Below are positions 21,070 to 32,206 of a stretch of 35,568 nucleotides of DNA, piece by piece (position 1 is the stretch's first letter; the number at the start of each line of letters is the position of its first letter). The position numbers were made by a program, and so were the translations under genes. The notes under the pieces are model-generated. The model searched no databases, had not been told where the DNA came from, and saw nothing but the letters and a program-made list of their open reading frames with translations. The DNA is from a virus: positions 1 through 35,568 of IMG/VR virus record IMGVR_UViG_3300025137_000118; one strand, written 5' to 3'.

Positions 21070-23895
21070 ATGAACACGTTGGAGTTTCTTCAACGAGTTC
21101 TACCCGCAGAAGGTAACTACTGTGCAATCGTCATAAATGACGGGGTTGCTCGGCAAGGATTTTATTCTACTGTGGATGAACTCGGTAACGCTATCGTCAA
21201 ATTGGACGGGCGTAAACACAATACATATTATGCTATATCTTCTTTCCAAGATAAGAGCAGTCGTAAACAGCTTAACGTATTATGTACCAAGACATTTGCT
21301 CTTGATATAGATTGTGGCTTTGACAAGAACGGAAATCCTACGCCGTACCTCACTAAGAAAGAAGGGTATACGGCACTGGTTAAGTTTGTGAGAGATACGG
21401 GTTTACCGGAGCCGATGGTGGTATCATCCGGTAATGGACTTCATGTATACTGGGTTCTAAACGAGCCTCTACGTCCAGCGGAATGGAAGCCTCTGGCTAA
21501 TGCTATGAAGGCTATGATAGTAGCACATGGGTTTGAGCTAGACATGGCTGTGCCAGCAGATAATGCTAGGGTGCTAAGAGCCATAGGTACACACAACGCT
21601 AGGGGCGGTGAAGAAGTAAAGCTGATCCTAGACCGCCCACCAAACGACCTAGCTAGTATAACAAGTTGTCTGAAGTCTTACATAAAATCTACAGCGCCGA
21701 GCAAGACGCACAAGAATGATAGTTACCCCAAGTCAGTCGCATCCATAGTCAAATCTAAATGCCAGCAGATAGCATGGGCTGTGGACAACCAAGACCAAGT
21801 TAGTGAGCCTATGTGGTATAACCTCCTAGGTATTGCTAGTGTTTGCCACGATGCAGAAGATGTGGCTAAAGAATGGAGCCGTGACCACGCTAACTACGAT
21901 CCAGATGAGACGGTTCGTAAGTTGCACCAGTGGAAAGCGCAAGTAACTGGACCAACAACTTGTACAAAGTTTGAGAACGATAACGTGGGTGGGTGTAACG
22001 GTTGCCCTGTCAGGGGTAAGATAGGAACACCAGCCAAGTTAGGCGCACAGTACAAGGAGCAAGATACTTCCGCTAATGCCCCGTCTGATGCTGTAGTCGA
22101 TGTGCCGTTACCCAAACCATTCAAACGAGCTAATGGCGGTATGTACGTAGAGATTGATGACAGTGACGTACCGATTACTAACTTTGACATATACCCTGTC
22201 AGTTATGGCAGAGACGAAACACTGGGCTACGAGGTATGTAGGTACAAGTGGAACAGGCAACACGTTGGTTGGCAAGACTTAGTGCTTAGACAAGGCTACT
22301 TGGCTGACGGTACATACAGAGAGTTTGTAGGGTCTATTGCTGACCAAGGTATTGTACTGGAAACCAGAAGGCAGACAGAGTATTTCCAGATGATGCTACG
22401 GTCTTACATGCATGAGCTACGCAAACAGCGGACTATGACTAACTTGTATTCTTCGATGGGATGGAAAGAGGATTACAAGTTATTCGTACTTGGCGATGTA
22501 TTGTACCGGCGTAAACCGGATGGGTCAGTAGAAACCGAATCAATAAAACTAGCGTCTGCATCACAGCGTGTGGGCAGTGATATGTTTGGTAGCTCTGGTA
22601 CACTTGAAAAGTGGACACAGCTTAGTGAGGTGTATGGCAAGGCTAAACTAAACGCTCATATGTTTAGCATAGGTGTAAGTCTAGCCGCACCTTTGATGTC
22701 CTTCACTGGTTTGAAAGGTATGACCGTATCTCTGTATGGAACAACAGGGGGCGGTAAGTCGTTAGCCCAGCTTGCGGCGCAGTCTGTATGGGGCAATCCT
22801 GATAAGCTACACTTCCAAGCTAAGTACACACAGAACACACTGTTCAGTAGGTTTGGTATGTATAACAACTTACCTGTAACTATTGATGAAGTCACCATGA
22901 TGAGTGACAGAGACGTTGGTGACTTTCTATATTGGGTTAGCCAAGGTCGTGACAAGGCTAGGCTTAACCGTAACGCAGAAGAACGCGAGGCTAAGACATG
23001 GGCTACGTTCTGTATAGTATCTACAAACAAACCCATGAGTTCCAAGTTGATAGCGTCTGGGTTAGATACTGATGCTCAGATGGCCCGTCTACTAGAGCTT
23101 ACAGTAGACGCGCACCCTCTGTTCACTAAAAGTAGTGACGCAGGTAAGAAGATATTCACTGTCATGTCAACGAACTACGGAGCCGTTGGTGATGTATATA
23201 TAAAGAAACTGATGGAGATTGGTGAGCAAGGCATACGAGCCATGATTGACCAAGCTACTGAAGAATTTCGTGCTACATTTAACGTAGAGTTTACAGGTCA
23301 GGAAAGGTACTGGGAACAAGTTATGGTACTCACGTACTTGTCGCTGAAGTTAGCACACGGTTGGGAACTTATAAAATTTAACCCAGAAGACGGTATGTGG
23401 TGGGCGTTAAATCAAATCGGTGCACTGCGTAAGACAGTTACAGAGAACCACACTGACGGGTTTGATCTTATATCTGAGTACCTAAATGAAATGGTCAGCG
23501 AGACTGTACGGGTTATGCACACCGGTGACCAGACATCCATAGACTACGAGCGTTTACCTAGAAGTGGTATAAGGGTGAGGGTGGATGTGTACCGCAAAGA
23601 TCGTGGTGATCTATTTGATACCGGCACTGTGATGCTGGACAGGGCGCACTTCAGAAAGTGGCTATCAAAGCGAGGTGGTGACTACAAAGGTATCATGGAC
23701 ACGTTACAGAATGAACATGCAGATGCCACGCCTAAGCATAAGAAAACCTCACTAGGTAAGCACACTCCGATTAAGCTACCTCAATCTTACGTCATAGGTA
23801 TAAACCTGTCTCATCCACGGATGCAGGGGGTACTAGATGAAGCCGAGGTTGCATACGAGGAACTAACACTGGGGCAGTTACAAGCCGTTAAGTAG
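21070..23895 (+). CDS. Primase-helicase: archaeo-eukaryotic-type PrimPol fused to DUF927-like helicase
   Basis: This 941-aa protein joins two replication activities. The N-terminal part shows primase motifs LDIDCG (D79, D81) and SSGNGLHVYW (H125), as in AEP/PrimPol enzymes. A cysteine cluster (C298, C309, C312 in GGCNGCP) may bind zinc between the domains. The C-terminal part is a helicase with Walker A GTTGGGKS (557-564) and Walker B TIDEVTM (D606, E607), then an Asn sensor (IVSTNKPM); this arrangement and the surrounding text match the DUF927 superfamily. I prefer the ATG at 21070 with AGGG upstream over a GTG at 21064. It is the last rightward gene and ends one base before the convergent giant gene. 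Confidence 0.88.
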   Translation: MNTLEFLQRVLPAEGNYCAIVINDGVARQGFYSTVDELGNAIVKLDGRKHNTYYAISSFQDKSSRKQLNVLCTKTFALDIDCGFDKNGNPTPYLTKKEGYTALVKFVRDTGLPEPMVVSSGNGLHVYWVLNEPLRPAEWKPLANAMKAMIVAHGFELDMAVPADNARVLRAIGTHNARGGEEVKLILDRPPNDLASITSCLKSYIKSTAPSKTHKNDSYPKSVASIVKSKCQQIAWAVDNQDQVSEPMWYNLLGIASVCHDAEDVAKEWSRDHANYDPDETVRKLHQWKAQVTGPTTCTKFENDNVGGCNGCPVRGKIGTPAKLGAQYKEQDTSANAPSDAVVDVPLPKPFKRANGGMYVEIDDSDVPITNFDIYPVSYGRDETLGYEVCRYKWNRQHVGWQDLVLRQGYLADGTYREFVGSIADQGIVLETRRQTEYFQMMLRSYMHELRKQRTMTNLYSSMGWKEDYKLFVLGDVLYRRKPDGSVETESIKLASASQRVGSDMFGSSGTLEKWTQLSEVYGKAKLNAHMFSIGVSLAAPLMSFTGLKGMTVSLYGTTGGGKSLAQLAAQSVWGNPDKLHFQAKYTQNTLFSRFGMYNNLPVTIDEVTMMSDRDVGDFLYWVSQGRDKARLNRNAEEREAKTWATFCIVSTNKPMSSKLIASGLDTDAQMARLLELTVDAHPLFTKSSDAGKKIFTVMSTNYGAVGDVYIKKLMEIGEQGIRAMIDQATEEFRATFNVEFTGQERYWEQVMVLTYLSLKLAHGWELIKFNPEDGMWWALNQIGALRKTVTENHTDGFDLISEYLNEMVSETVRVMHTGDQTSIDYERLPRSGIRVRVDVYRKDRGDLFDTGTVMLDRAHFRKWLSKRGGDYKGIMDTLQNEHADATPKHKKTSLGKHTPIKLPQSYVIGINLSHPRMQGVLDEAEVAYEELTLGQLQAVK

Positions 23896-23896
23896 T

Positions 23897-26800
23897 CTAC
23901 AATTCTGCTCCTAGTGCATCATAGAAGTTCTCTAGGTAATCCCGACCTGCTCTAGCTGATGCGTCTAGGGTACGTTGGGAAGCTGTTTTCTTAGCCTCTT
24001 TTAACGCTTCCCTGACCTTACGTTGGAAGTTGCTTATGTACATAGGTGTACCTCTGTACAACCTGTTGTGCTCTCTTACTTCACGTTCAAGTTTTCTACG
24101 CCCAGCAGCGTCAGCTTTTACCCATGCTGTCCTGTATGCAGCAGACACAGCTTTAGAATAATCACTAACTCGTCTAGCATACTTGATCGTTGTGTATTCT
24201 TTTGCAGCAGAGCGCGGATAAAAACCGGCTAGTCTACCTATGGCTAACGCAGCACTCATTTCGTTTGATACTACGTAGCCTCTCTTATCCACTACGGCCC
24301 CGTTTTGATAGTATGAGTACACATCCCCCACATTTCTAAGAAGGGTAGTAGGCGCGGCTCTCAATACGTCTATGCCGCTTACTGTAGAACTAAACGGTGC
24401 GGTGACCCCAAGCCTAACAAATTTTAGCGTGTCTAAACTAAACCCAGCTATCGGTCCTGCTATGTCTTTTACTTCCTGCATTACATCAGCACCCTCTATG
24501 AGTACTGATGTACCGGGAATTACATTGCTTAGTGACACGCGCCCAGCAAGGTCGATTGGTATCCATTCTTTTAATGGGCCATCCATTAACAGTGATCCTG
24601 CACCTTCAAACAACTGTTCGTCCAACTGCGTAGTTAGCCAAACTCTTGAACTACCCATAGATGCTTTCCATCCGACCATCTGTAACATGGTGTCTATAAG
24701 GTCTTCCAAGTCTTCTGCTAGTGGAAACCCTCCAGCGCCAGCAAGAGTATACAACAGCGCAAGCATCCCTAACTTGCCAGCCATACTTAGATTAGCAAAC
24801 GTCTGTATGGATGTGACAGGGTACACTTTATACATATACACGAAGGCTTGAATACCGCTTCGGAAGAACGCCGGTCTGTTCATCACAGAGTATTCACCCA
24901 TAGTTTGGTTGATCGCGCTTACAGCAAAGTTTCTGGCTTTCTGCTTTATATCACCGCTAGCTTTGACATCTTTGAGGCGTTGCAATTCTAGCCGGTACGC
25001 CGCTAGTCCCAGACTTCTACGAGACGCTTGTTCACTTCTGGTAAATGCCACCATAAATACGTCTGCGAACTTCTGGTAAGCCGTATTAAACGGGCCTGTT
25101 GTACCCCTAGACAAACCCATCATTGCGTTGCCTTGAGCAGGGATCATAACACCTTCTCTGATTTCCTTGGCAATAAACTTAGCTTCGTCAATAGTTAAAC
25201 CACTTTCGGGGTCAGCATATGTTGCTGGTCTGTTATCTTTTTCCATTTTCTTGGCAATATTTTCGTAGAACGATGCCGAGTTATACGCTTCGTTGGACGG
25301 CATCTTAAACGTACCTTTTAAGCCTACTGAGGCCACGGCTCTATTAAGCTCGTATGTAGCAGCAGTTGCACCGAACCCTCCACCAAAATTAGTTTTAGCG
25401 TTATAGCTGGCTAGAAACGGTAGACCGTTTACGTACATGCCAATAGGGTTAAGCAAGCCCGTAGCTAAAGAACCGCCAAGCTGGAATAAACCGGTAGCAG
25501 ATCGAATACGAGAAGCGTACTTACCGGATTCTATATCGGATTGACTGACATCACGATTAGAATGTAGGAACTCAAATCCTTTTATACCCTGTCTGTAAAA
25601 CTCATCACCCCTGTTAGATACTTCCCCGTCTATAACTACATTGGTTTTGTTATATTGCATTTGCATCTGTTCATATTCACGAACAGCATCCCGCCGCTCG
25701 TCTTGCGACAGTTGGGGGTTTGTAGCTCTGTCTTTTAACGAAGCCAGTTTTTGTTTTACCCTAGAACTGTCCATTCTCCACAGATCATTGCTCTGTCTAC
25801 GGCTTAGGTTTAGCAAGTCGTTTACTTTTGTCCGATACAACGCCTTGGCTACAGCAGATGCCCGTCTGTCAATGTGTTGCGCTACTGCTAACACTGCGTC
25901 TAGATCAGCACCCGGGGTAAAGTTACGTTGTAATCTTTTACGTGCGCTAGCATTTTGATTTGTAAGTTGAGTAATAACTTGTTTCATTTTTTCGGGCGGT
26001 AGATTTATACCAAATCTTTCTATACCCATGATAAATTCGTTAAGGTTTAACTCCATAGGTGCAGATATTGTATCCGCTACGGCGCTAACCGTTGCTGTTA
26101 GTTTTACGCCTTCTATACGTTGGTATCCTAATTTCTCTCCCGTAGGATCAAGAGCCTCTAGTGTTACTTTTTCATTTTTAAACAACTCGTTATAAGATTT
26201 AGCTGCTGATGCAGCTTCCCGCTCAGTATCAAATTGCATATATACAAACTGATCTTTGTAGCTGTCATCAACAGAAAGTATTTGATTACCCAAGGATGCC
26301 CTGACACGCAGCTGGAACTTACCACTACGCAAATAAGGAACATACCCGCTTGCTAGTGTGACTTTTGTAAATTTATCTGATTCAACAGTAGCCGCATACT
26401 CTGACAACATTACTTGCCGTAATTTAGTTTGGAACTCAAACTGCCCTGCGCTCTTGCTTGTTCTATCTCTAAAAGTTTTTAGTTGGGCAAGTACATCTTT
26501 ACCTGTCCCATCTTTAAAGAATGAATCAACAGTAACAATCTTTTGTTCGCCATCAGGTTTTTTAGGATCAACAGGTAATTCCATTGGTTTTGCACCAATT
26601 AAAAATCTGTTAACAGCTTGGGCAAAATTTTCTGCGTTTTTAGTAGCTTGTTTATCTAACGTAGTTTTGCCATCCTTTATTGTTTCGTTTTCACGATACA
26701 AAGTACTCATTGTTTTTATAAGGTTTTTTAACAACGCAGCATCTTGAGGCGTAAACTTTTCTGAAGGTCGTAGCATACCCTCAAATTGTTCTATTGCAGA

Positions 26801-29800
26801 TTGTTCTTCGTCTAGTTGAGCAACGTATTTTGCACGTAAAAATTCTATTTCTACATCTTCCATTGCTTTTCTTGTTTGTTGGTACGCAATCCACTCTACG
26901 CTATTTTCTGTTAAACCTTTTATGCCCTTTACTTTAACTGTTCTTTTTACATCTTTTTTACCTGCTTCTGATACAATCTCAACGTATGTATAACCGTCTC
27001 GTAGTTCTTTTAAAGATCGCCGCCCTAAACTTTTTAGTTGGTTTATTAGCTGTTCGTTTTGTGTAACTTTTCCGTTTACCACCTTAAACAATGGGGCTTT
27101 AAATTTTTCTATGCCGCCAAGTTCCCGTAGTTCATAAACAGATTTAAGTTGGCTATCATACAGCATTGTGTTTAAAGTTTTAGTCTGTTCCGTAGATATG
27201 CTACCGGCTATATTTTTAATGGCGCGGTCTAAAGCAACGGCCATAGTTTCGTTGCCTTTGATACGAACCTCGCTTGCCTTCTGGCCATGCCGCTCAAACA
27301 AGTTGTTCATTGCTTGGATGCCAGCGTTTTCCCGTGCATTAAAAGTAGACAAACTTAAAAAGTTAGTAACAAACGAGCGCCACTTTTGGCGCATACTGCC
27401 GCCCTTGCCTACAAATACATTAGTTCTATCTAAGACGCTTTCCCACGAGTTATACATATTAGGTTGCATTTGCCCAGCAGCAAACGCAATCTGACTGTCA
27501 CGCAGAGGAGTAGCAACAGAGAACCTACCATTAGATGCTGGTCCTGTAGACGTTGTAACTTGATTATACCGATTGGCAACTTCGGACATAATAACCGGTC
27601 CGCCACCCAACCTTACATACTTGCGTGATTGGTCTAGTAAGTATCGCACATCCTCGTCACCAAACTTAATCTTGGCAAACTTGTTAAGGAATCTTTTAAT
27701 TGCCATCCACACTCTAGATATAATGTTGGTGTCTAGTACCGCTGCATAGTCAGCTAGATATTCCTCAACAGCTTCTGCTTTAGATTGTTTAGCCACCCCA
27801 TCACGTTTAACTTCCATAGAGTTATCTACAGCTGCACGTACCTGTGCATTGCTGTCGTATATAGATTCCATAATTGTGTTAAACTGAGCCGCAGGTACAA
27901 CACTGCGTAGTCCAAAGTGACCTAGTGTTTCATGTGCCAGTACAAAGTTAAGGTGCTGTGCGTTTGCAACCCTGTCTGAGAATATAATAGCTGTGTTATC
28001 GAAAGCAAAGCCTACAGCCGGTGCTGTATCAAAGTCTCCTTTTGCTCGGCTTTTAACTGCCGCTTTGTAAAGTCTAGGGTTCTTGGTTTTAAGATCAGCT
28101 TGGTTGCGGTATACGTGTAGCTTAGGTTTAGATTCTAGCTTAGATATAAATGCCCTAGCCAACATCATAACTCTGCCGTTTGACATGGCTTTAGGTGCTT
28201 TGCCTGTGTCTGCGTCTATAAGTTTTGCTCTGCCTTGGTCAACATTTATCTCTAAATCAAGAGATGCACTATCAGCCAAATCACTTAATGATTGGTCTGT
28301 CTGCGTCTTATCTTTTATACCTTCCTCTTTTAGTATGGCGTCCATACGATTGTTAATAAAGTATTCATCGCGGTCAGTTGGTGGCAAACTAAGTAGGTCT
28401 GCAATATCAGCAGGTGCATTTGTTTCATTAAAACGACTGCTGTTGTCTAATCGCAATGGTCCTACTAAGTCGTTGTCAGCTAACAATTTGTAAAACGGAT
28501 TTATTTCTGTTTTAGAAAATGTTTTACCCTCGGGCTTCATAACCGGTATGCTGTCTACATCACTTGCAATTTGAAACAAAATAAGTTGGAATTGTGCTTT
28601 TCCGTTTAGCTCATCACTGTATGTAGCAATAGCTTTTCTGGCTTTGGTCCGTGCGTTTACATCGTTTTCTACAAAAGCAAGTCTTAATAACCTGTCTAAC
28701 GCTCCATAGTATTTAATGTTTTGTTTCTGGGCTGTATCTATAAATTGCGTAAGTTTATCTACAGACAGGCTACCAATAGCTTCTTCTTTAAAACTAGATT
28801 TACGAAGGGGTGCGTCTAATAAAACTTTTTTAACAGCTTTTTGTTTTGCTGCAGCATTTGATTTTTTGTCAGCTACAATTTTATTAATTTTAGCTACTGT
28901 TTTAGAATCAATAGTATCTACTGTGGGTATAGTTTCTAGTAAATTACCGCTTTGATCAGTGTCGAATAACTCTGCAACAACATCATCAAACACAACCCCA
29001 GCTTCTTTTGAAAGGGGTGCTGCTAATGCTTTTCTTTTTAACTTGTCAGCGGGTTTTGTTTTGGTTTCGGTTTTGGTTTTGGGTTCACTTTTTCCGGTAG
29101 TATCCGTTTTTTGGGCGTCTCCATCTCCATCTTCTTTGCGAGGTCCGGCCTGTTCGCCATCATCCATCGGCGCTGCGCTTGGCTTTTGTACGGCATCGTC
29201 ATCTACCTTTGGGTTTAGATCAAAGTATTCTATAAACGGGTTTTTGCCTTGCATATTCCGTTGAATAGCAATGGCATCATACCCTTCTTTACGGGCTGCG
29301 TCTGCATAACTTTTGTCATTACCTTTACCAAATAGCTCGGCTAACTTTGTCCTGCTTTTAACAGTAAGCATATTAGCAAAATTAACATCTATTCGTGTAA
29401 GTGTTTTAAGTTTAGCTCCGCCTATAGCAGCCGCTTTATTGCTAGCTAAATACATAAAGCCATCGGGCGCTTCTACTTTACCCGACCTAAATAGTTTTAG
29501 TGGGCCGCTTGCTGTACCCTCTGGTAGTTTAGTTTCATCAGGCTGGCTTTTGGTTTCTGGCCCTTGCGACTGTGAGCTTTCCTTTTTTTCGTCCGTTTGC
29601 GCTTTGTCTGCCGCCGCCGCGCGTGACTTTTTTGGCGTTGGTTTTTTTGGCTCTTTTGGTTTTTCTGGTTTAAAACCTTTAGGCCACTTTTTATCTAAAA
29701 CACTTGCAAGCGGTACAAAACCTTCTACTCCGTCTATTTCATTACGCACTAAAATAAATGCTTCGGTTTCCTGTCCTTGTACTGTAGTAGTTACAGCATC

Positions 29801-32194
29801 ACCGGTAACTATAGTTACAGGAATTTCTGAATCAGACAAAAGGGCTATACGTTGTGCACCTTTTTTAAATTTAGATTTTGTAGTAGAACCCCCTGCTTCA
29901 GTTGGCGCTCGTACTAACGGCTCATCACTATCTTTTTGTTTTTGTTTGCGTAACTTGTTAAACAAAGATTTAGATGCGCCCGTACCAATAACCGCCCTGA
30001 CCCATTCCTCTTGGGCTTTCAAAGAACGACTATTAAGAGTTACATTGTTTAACAGTTTACCTGCTTCGTCTGAAAACGTATCCCATGCAGTTACACCTTC
30101 ATTGTAATCGTCGATTGTTAAATTTTTTGCGGTTTCAGATTTTGTACGTTGTCTTTCAGCCGCATCAAAATCAGCATCTCGTTGTCGTTTAGCTTCAGCT
30201 TTGTCCGCCATAGCCTGTTTAACAGGATTTAACTGACCAGATAACTGGCTATCAGTAGTCGGACCTGTAGGACCAGCTTGAGAAAACCGTGCATTATCTC
30301 GTAGTTGTTCCCCTTCTTCAAAACTAGTTGTCGGTAGATCAAACTCTGTTTGTAATGACGAACCTTCATATATTCTAGGTAGGTCTGGGTCAGCCTCTGA
30401 TTCCGCTTGTTTTAATGGTCCTCTAACAGCAGGCAAAACTATACCCGGTAACGTACCTAGCTGACCAGCATTATACCGTCTTATACGTTCTTCTTCCGTG
30501 AGAACACGGGTAGACATAGGGACATTTTGTACACTGGTATCAAGTGTAGTGGGAGGAGGAGCCGTACCTAGGTCAACATCGTCACCAAACAAATCCCCTT
30601 GGGGGTCTGGTGCTGGACCAAACCCTGCCCTTGTAGGCGCGTCTCGGTCATAACTAAATAAATCTGGCTGGTCTTCTTGGATGTCTTGATCTGGACGCGT
30701 CCCTAAATCAACATCGTCGCCAAAGAACTCACCTTGTTCGCCTACAAAATTAGTACGTAAACCTGCTCTAGGTGCTGTGCCTTCGCCGCCCTCCAAGTCT
30801 AAACTATCTTGAGTCTGATAATCTTCTACTGGCGGTCCATCTAAAATGTTTACCGGCTCATTTCTATCTGTGCTTTTGCGTATGTTAACTACGCCACCGA
30901 TAGCCCCACCGACTGTAGCCCCAGCTATAGCGGCTTCAATAAGTCTAGCTGTAGTTTCGTCGTTTGTGTAAGGGTCATCTCCGTACTGGCTACCGCCAGC
31001 CATGACTACGCCTTCTTGTAAGGCTTCTGTTCCGCCCTCTAATACCGCACCGCCTGCAATACCTTTTCCGACACGTTTAATTAATCCGCCGGTAGATAAC
31101 CCTAAAAGCCTACTAGCACCGATAGCTTCAGGTATAGTAGACAAGATAGCATACGGTATACCTAGTGCTGCAGCCGCTGCTCTAGCTCTATCATCACCAG
31201 CCTCTGCGCCTCTATCGCGCATTTCTCCATACACATCAGCTGTACCTATGGCGTAGTTATTAATAGCTGTCGCTGCGCCTACACCACCAAGTTGGGCTAA
31301 CGCTCTGCGTTGTTTTGCATCAAGCCCTTTAAGACCTTTTTTTGCGTATACCTCTGCGGCTTCAATAGCGACTTTTTTAAAGCCAGCTTTTGACATAATA
31401 CCGCCAACGCTACCAAGTGCTGCGCCTAACGGGTTACCAGATGTTGCCCCACCTACTGCAAAACCTATAAGGCCAGCGGCAATAGACTCAATAATGTTTG
31501 GTCCTTGCTGCCCAATCATAGACACAGCGTACTCAATAGCACCTAACTCACCGTCTGCTACTTCGGCTGCTGTAGCTTGAAACGGTGACAGTTCTTGTAT
31601 TCGTTCTTGTGAACTCTGTACAAGTTCAGAACCAAAATCTTCTGCACCGGCAAACTGTAACCCAGCGCCAGCTAGTGTTTTTAATCCTTGGGTTCCTATT
31701 TCAAAACTACGTTTAAATCTTGTTCCTAATGTAGGGTTTGTAATACGGCTAAGATAATCATTGTATTGTTTAGCAGATAAACTATCCCAATTTGCACCTT
31801 TCGGACGTTGACTAGGGGCGTTTAGATATTGTTGGGATTGTACCGCAGACGCATAGTCATCACTATCAAATTCAAAACCGTTTACAGATAACCTACCACT
31901 TGATCTATCAAAAGCAATCATAGGACGGCGCGGTGTTGGCGGTGGTGCTTTTATAGTTGGTGCTGCTTTATCAAAATCACCTAGTAATTTTTTTTCTTCA
32001 TTTCTTAAATCTTGTAACGAGGAAGGTGTGCCAAGATTATACGTACCACTGTTGCCAAACGCTTGGTCTGCAAGGCTTGGAGTCAGGTTACCAATACCTG
32101 TACTGGCTGTAGTACTGTACGGGTCTCCCGGTCTGGGGCTTAACCCAATTCCCATAGAGTTATTTACTCCGCGTTTTAATATTTGGCTAGCCAT
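23897..32194 (-). CDS. Giant polyvalent internal virion protein (2765 aa)
   Basis: This is one of the longest phage proteins, read leftward from an ATG at 32194. It combines many regions. Residues about 220-265 and 418-433 are Gly/Ala-rich hydrophobic segments, like parts of ejected virion proteins that enter membranes. Residues about 440-890 are disordered and charged. Residues about 898-990 (KLFRSG..., DGFMYLASN) resemble ADP-ribosyltransferase-type domains of polyvalent proteins. H1421-E1422 and H1426 in LAHETLGHFG form an HExxGH zinc-protease-like motif. The C-terminal 400 residues, with VYPVTSIQTFANLSM and GFPLAEDLEDLID, look like the LPD38-type ending common in such proteins. It is probably ejected with the DNA to protect it and act on the host. 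Domain edges are rough. Confidence 0.82.
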   Translation of the reverse strand: MASQILKRGVNNSMGIGLSPRPGDPYSTTASTGIGNLTPSLADQAFGNSGTYNLGTPSSLQDLRNEEKKLLGDFDKAAPTIKAPPPTPRRPMIAFDRSSGRLSVNGFEFDSDDYASAVQSQQYLNAPSQRPKGANWDSLSAKQYNDYLSRITNPTLGTRFKRSFEIGTQGLKTLAGAGLQFAGAEDFGSELVQSSQERIQELSPFQATAAEVADGELGAIEYAVSMIGQQGPNIIESIAAGLIGFAVGGATSGNPLGAALGSVGGIMSKAGFKKVAIEAAEVYAKKGLKGLDAKQRRALAQLGGVGAATAINNYAIGTADVYGEMRDRGAEAGDDRARAAAAALGIPYAILSTIPEAIGASRLLGLSTGGLIKRVGKGIAGGAVLEGGTEALQEGVVMAGGSQYGDDPYTNDETTARLIEAAIAGATVGGAIGGVVNIRKSTDRNEPVNILDGPPVEDYQTQDSLDLEGGEGTAPRAGLRTNFVGEQGEFFGDDVDLGTRPDQDIQEDQPDLFSYDRDAPTRAGFGPAPDPQGDLFGDDVDLGTAPPPTTLDTSVQNVPMSTRVLTEEERIRRYNAGQLGTLPGIVLPAVRGPLKQAESEADPDLPRIYEGSSLQTEFDLPTTSFEEGEQLRDNARFSQAGPTGPTTDSQLSGQLNPVKQAMADKAEAKRQRDADFDAAERQRTKSETAKNLTIDDYNEGVTAWDTFSDEAGKLLNNVTLNSRSLKAQEEWVRAVIGTGASKSLFNKLRKQKQKDSDEPLVRAPTEAGGSTTKSKFKKGAQRIALLSDSEIPVTIVTGDAVTTTVQGQETEAFILVRNEIDGVEGFVPLASVLDKKWPKGFKPEKPKEPKKPTPKKSRAAAADKAQTDEKKESSQSQGPETKSQPDETKLPEGTASGPLKLFRSGKVEAPDGFMYLASNKAAAIGGAKLKTLTRIDVNFANMLTVKSRTKLAELFGKGNDKSYADAARKEGYDAIAIQRNMQGKNPFIEYFDLNPKVDDDAVQKPSAAPMDDGEQAGPRKEDGDGDAQKTDTTGKSEPKTKTETKTKPADKLKRKALAAPLSKEAGVVFDDVVAELFDTDQSGNLLETIPTVDTIDSKTVAKINKIVADKKSNAAAKQKAVKKVLLDAPLRKSSFKEEAIGSLSVDKLTQFIDTAQKQNIKYYGALDRLLRLAFVENDVNARTKARKAIATYSDELNGKAQFQLILFQIASDVDSIPVMKPEGKTFSKTEINPFYKLLADNDLVGPLRLDNSSRFNETNAPADIADLLSLPPTDRDEYFINNRMDAILKEEGIKDKTQTDQSLSDLADSASLDLEINVDQGRAKLIDADTGKAPKAMSNGRVMMLARAFISKLESKPKLHVYRNQADLKTKNPRLYKAAVKSRAKGDFDTAPAVGFAFDNTAIIFSDRVANAQHLNFVLAHETLGHFGLRSVVPAAQFNTIMESIYDSNAQVRAAVDNSMEVKRDGVAKQSKAEAVEEYLADYAAVLDTNIISRVWMAIKRFLNKFAKIKFGDEDVRYLLDQSRKYVRLGGGPVIMSEVANRYNQVTTSTGPASNGRFSVATPLRDSQIAFAAGQMQPNMYNSWESVLDRTNVFVGKGGSMRQKWRSFVTNFLSLSTFNARENAGIQAMNNLFERHGQKASEVRIKGNETMAVALDRAIKNIAGSISTEQTKTLNTMLYDSQLKSVYELRELGGIEKFKAPLFKVVNGKVTQNEQLINQLKSLGRRSLKELRDGYTYVEIVSEAGKKDVKRTVKVKGIKGLTENSVEWIAYQQTRKAMEDVEIEFLRAKYVAQLDEEQSAIEQFEGMLRPSEKFTPQDAALLKNLIKTMSTLYRENETIKDGKTTLDKQATKNAENFAQAVNRFLIGAKPMELPVDPKKPDGEQKIVTVDSFFKDGTGKDVLAQLKTFRDRTSKSAGQFEFQTKLRQVMLSEYAATVESDKFTKVTLASGYVPYLRSGKFQLRVRASLGNQILSVDDSYKDQFVYMQFDTEREAASAAKSYNELFKNEKVTLEALDPTGEKLGYQRIEGVKLTATVSAVADTISAPMELNLNEFIMGIERFGINLPPEKMKQVITQLTNQNASARKRLQRNFTPGADLDAVLAVAQHIDRRASAVAKALYRTKVNDLLNLSRRQSNDLWRMDSSRVKQKLASLKDRATNPQLSQDERRDAVREYEQMQMQYNKTNVVIDGEVSNRGDEFYRQGIKGFEFLHSNRDVSQSDIESGKYASRIRSATGLFQLGGSLATGLLNPIGMYVNGLPFLASYNAKTNFGGGFGATAATYELNRAVASVGLKGTFKMPSNEAYNSASFYENIAKKMEKDNRPATYADPESGLTIDEAKFIAKEIREGVMIPAQGNAMMGLSRGTTGPFNTAYQKFADVFMVAFTRSEQASRRSLGLAAYRLELQRLKDVKASGDIKQKARNFAVSAINQTMGEYSVMNRPAFFRSGIQAFVYMYKVYPVTSIQTFANLSMAGKLGMLALLYTLAGAGGFPLAEDLEDLIDTMLQMVGWKASMGSSRVWLTTQLDEQLFEGAGSLLMDGPLKEWIPIDLAGRVSLSNVIPGTSVLIEGADVMQEVKDIAGPIAGFSLDTLKFVRLGVTAPFSSTVSGIDVLRAAPTTLLRNVGDVYSYYQNGAVVDKRGYVVSNEMSAALAIGRLAGFYPRSAAKEYTTIKYARRVSDYSKAVSAAYRTAWVKADAAGRRKLEREVREHNRLYRGTPMYISNFQRKVREALKEAKKTASQRTLDASARAGRDYLENFYDALGAEL

Positions 32195-32206
32195 GTGTAT
32201 CTGCCT

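Noticed and set aside
29313-30107. A 264-codon plus-strand frame inside the giant virion gene
   Set aside because: It is antisense to a charged, disordered region of the giant protein; the Ser/Leu/Pro-rich product is typical of the complement of K/E-rich coding DNA.
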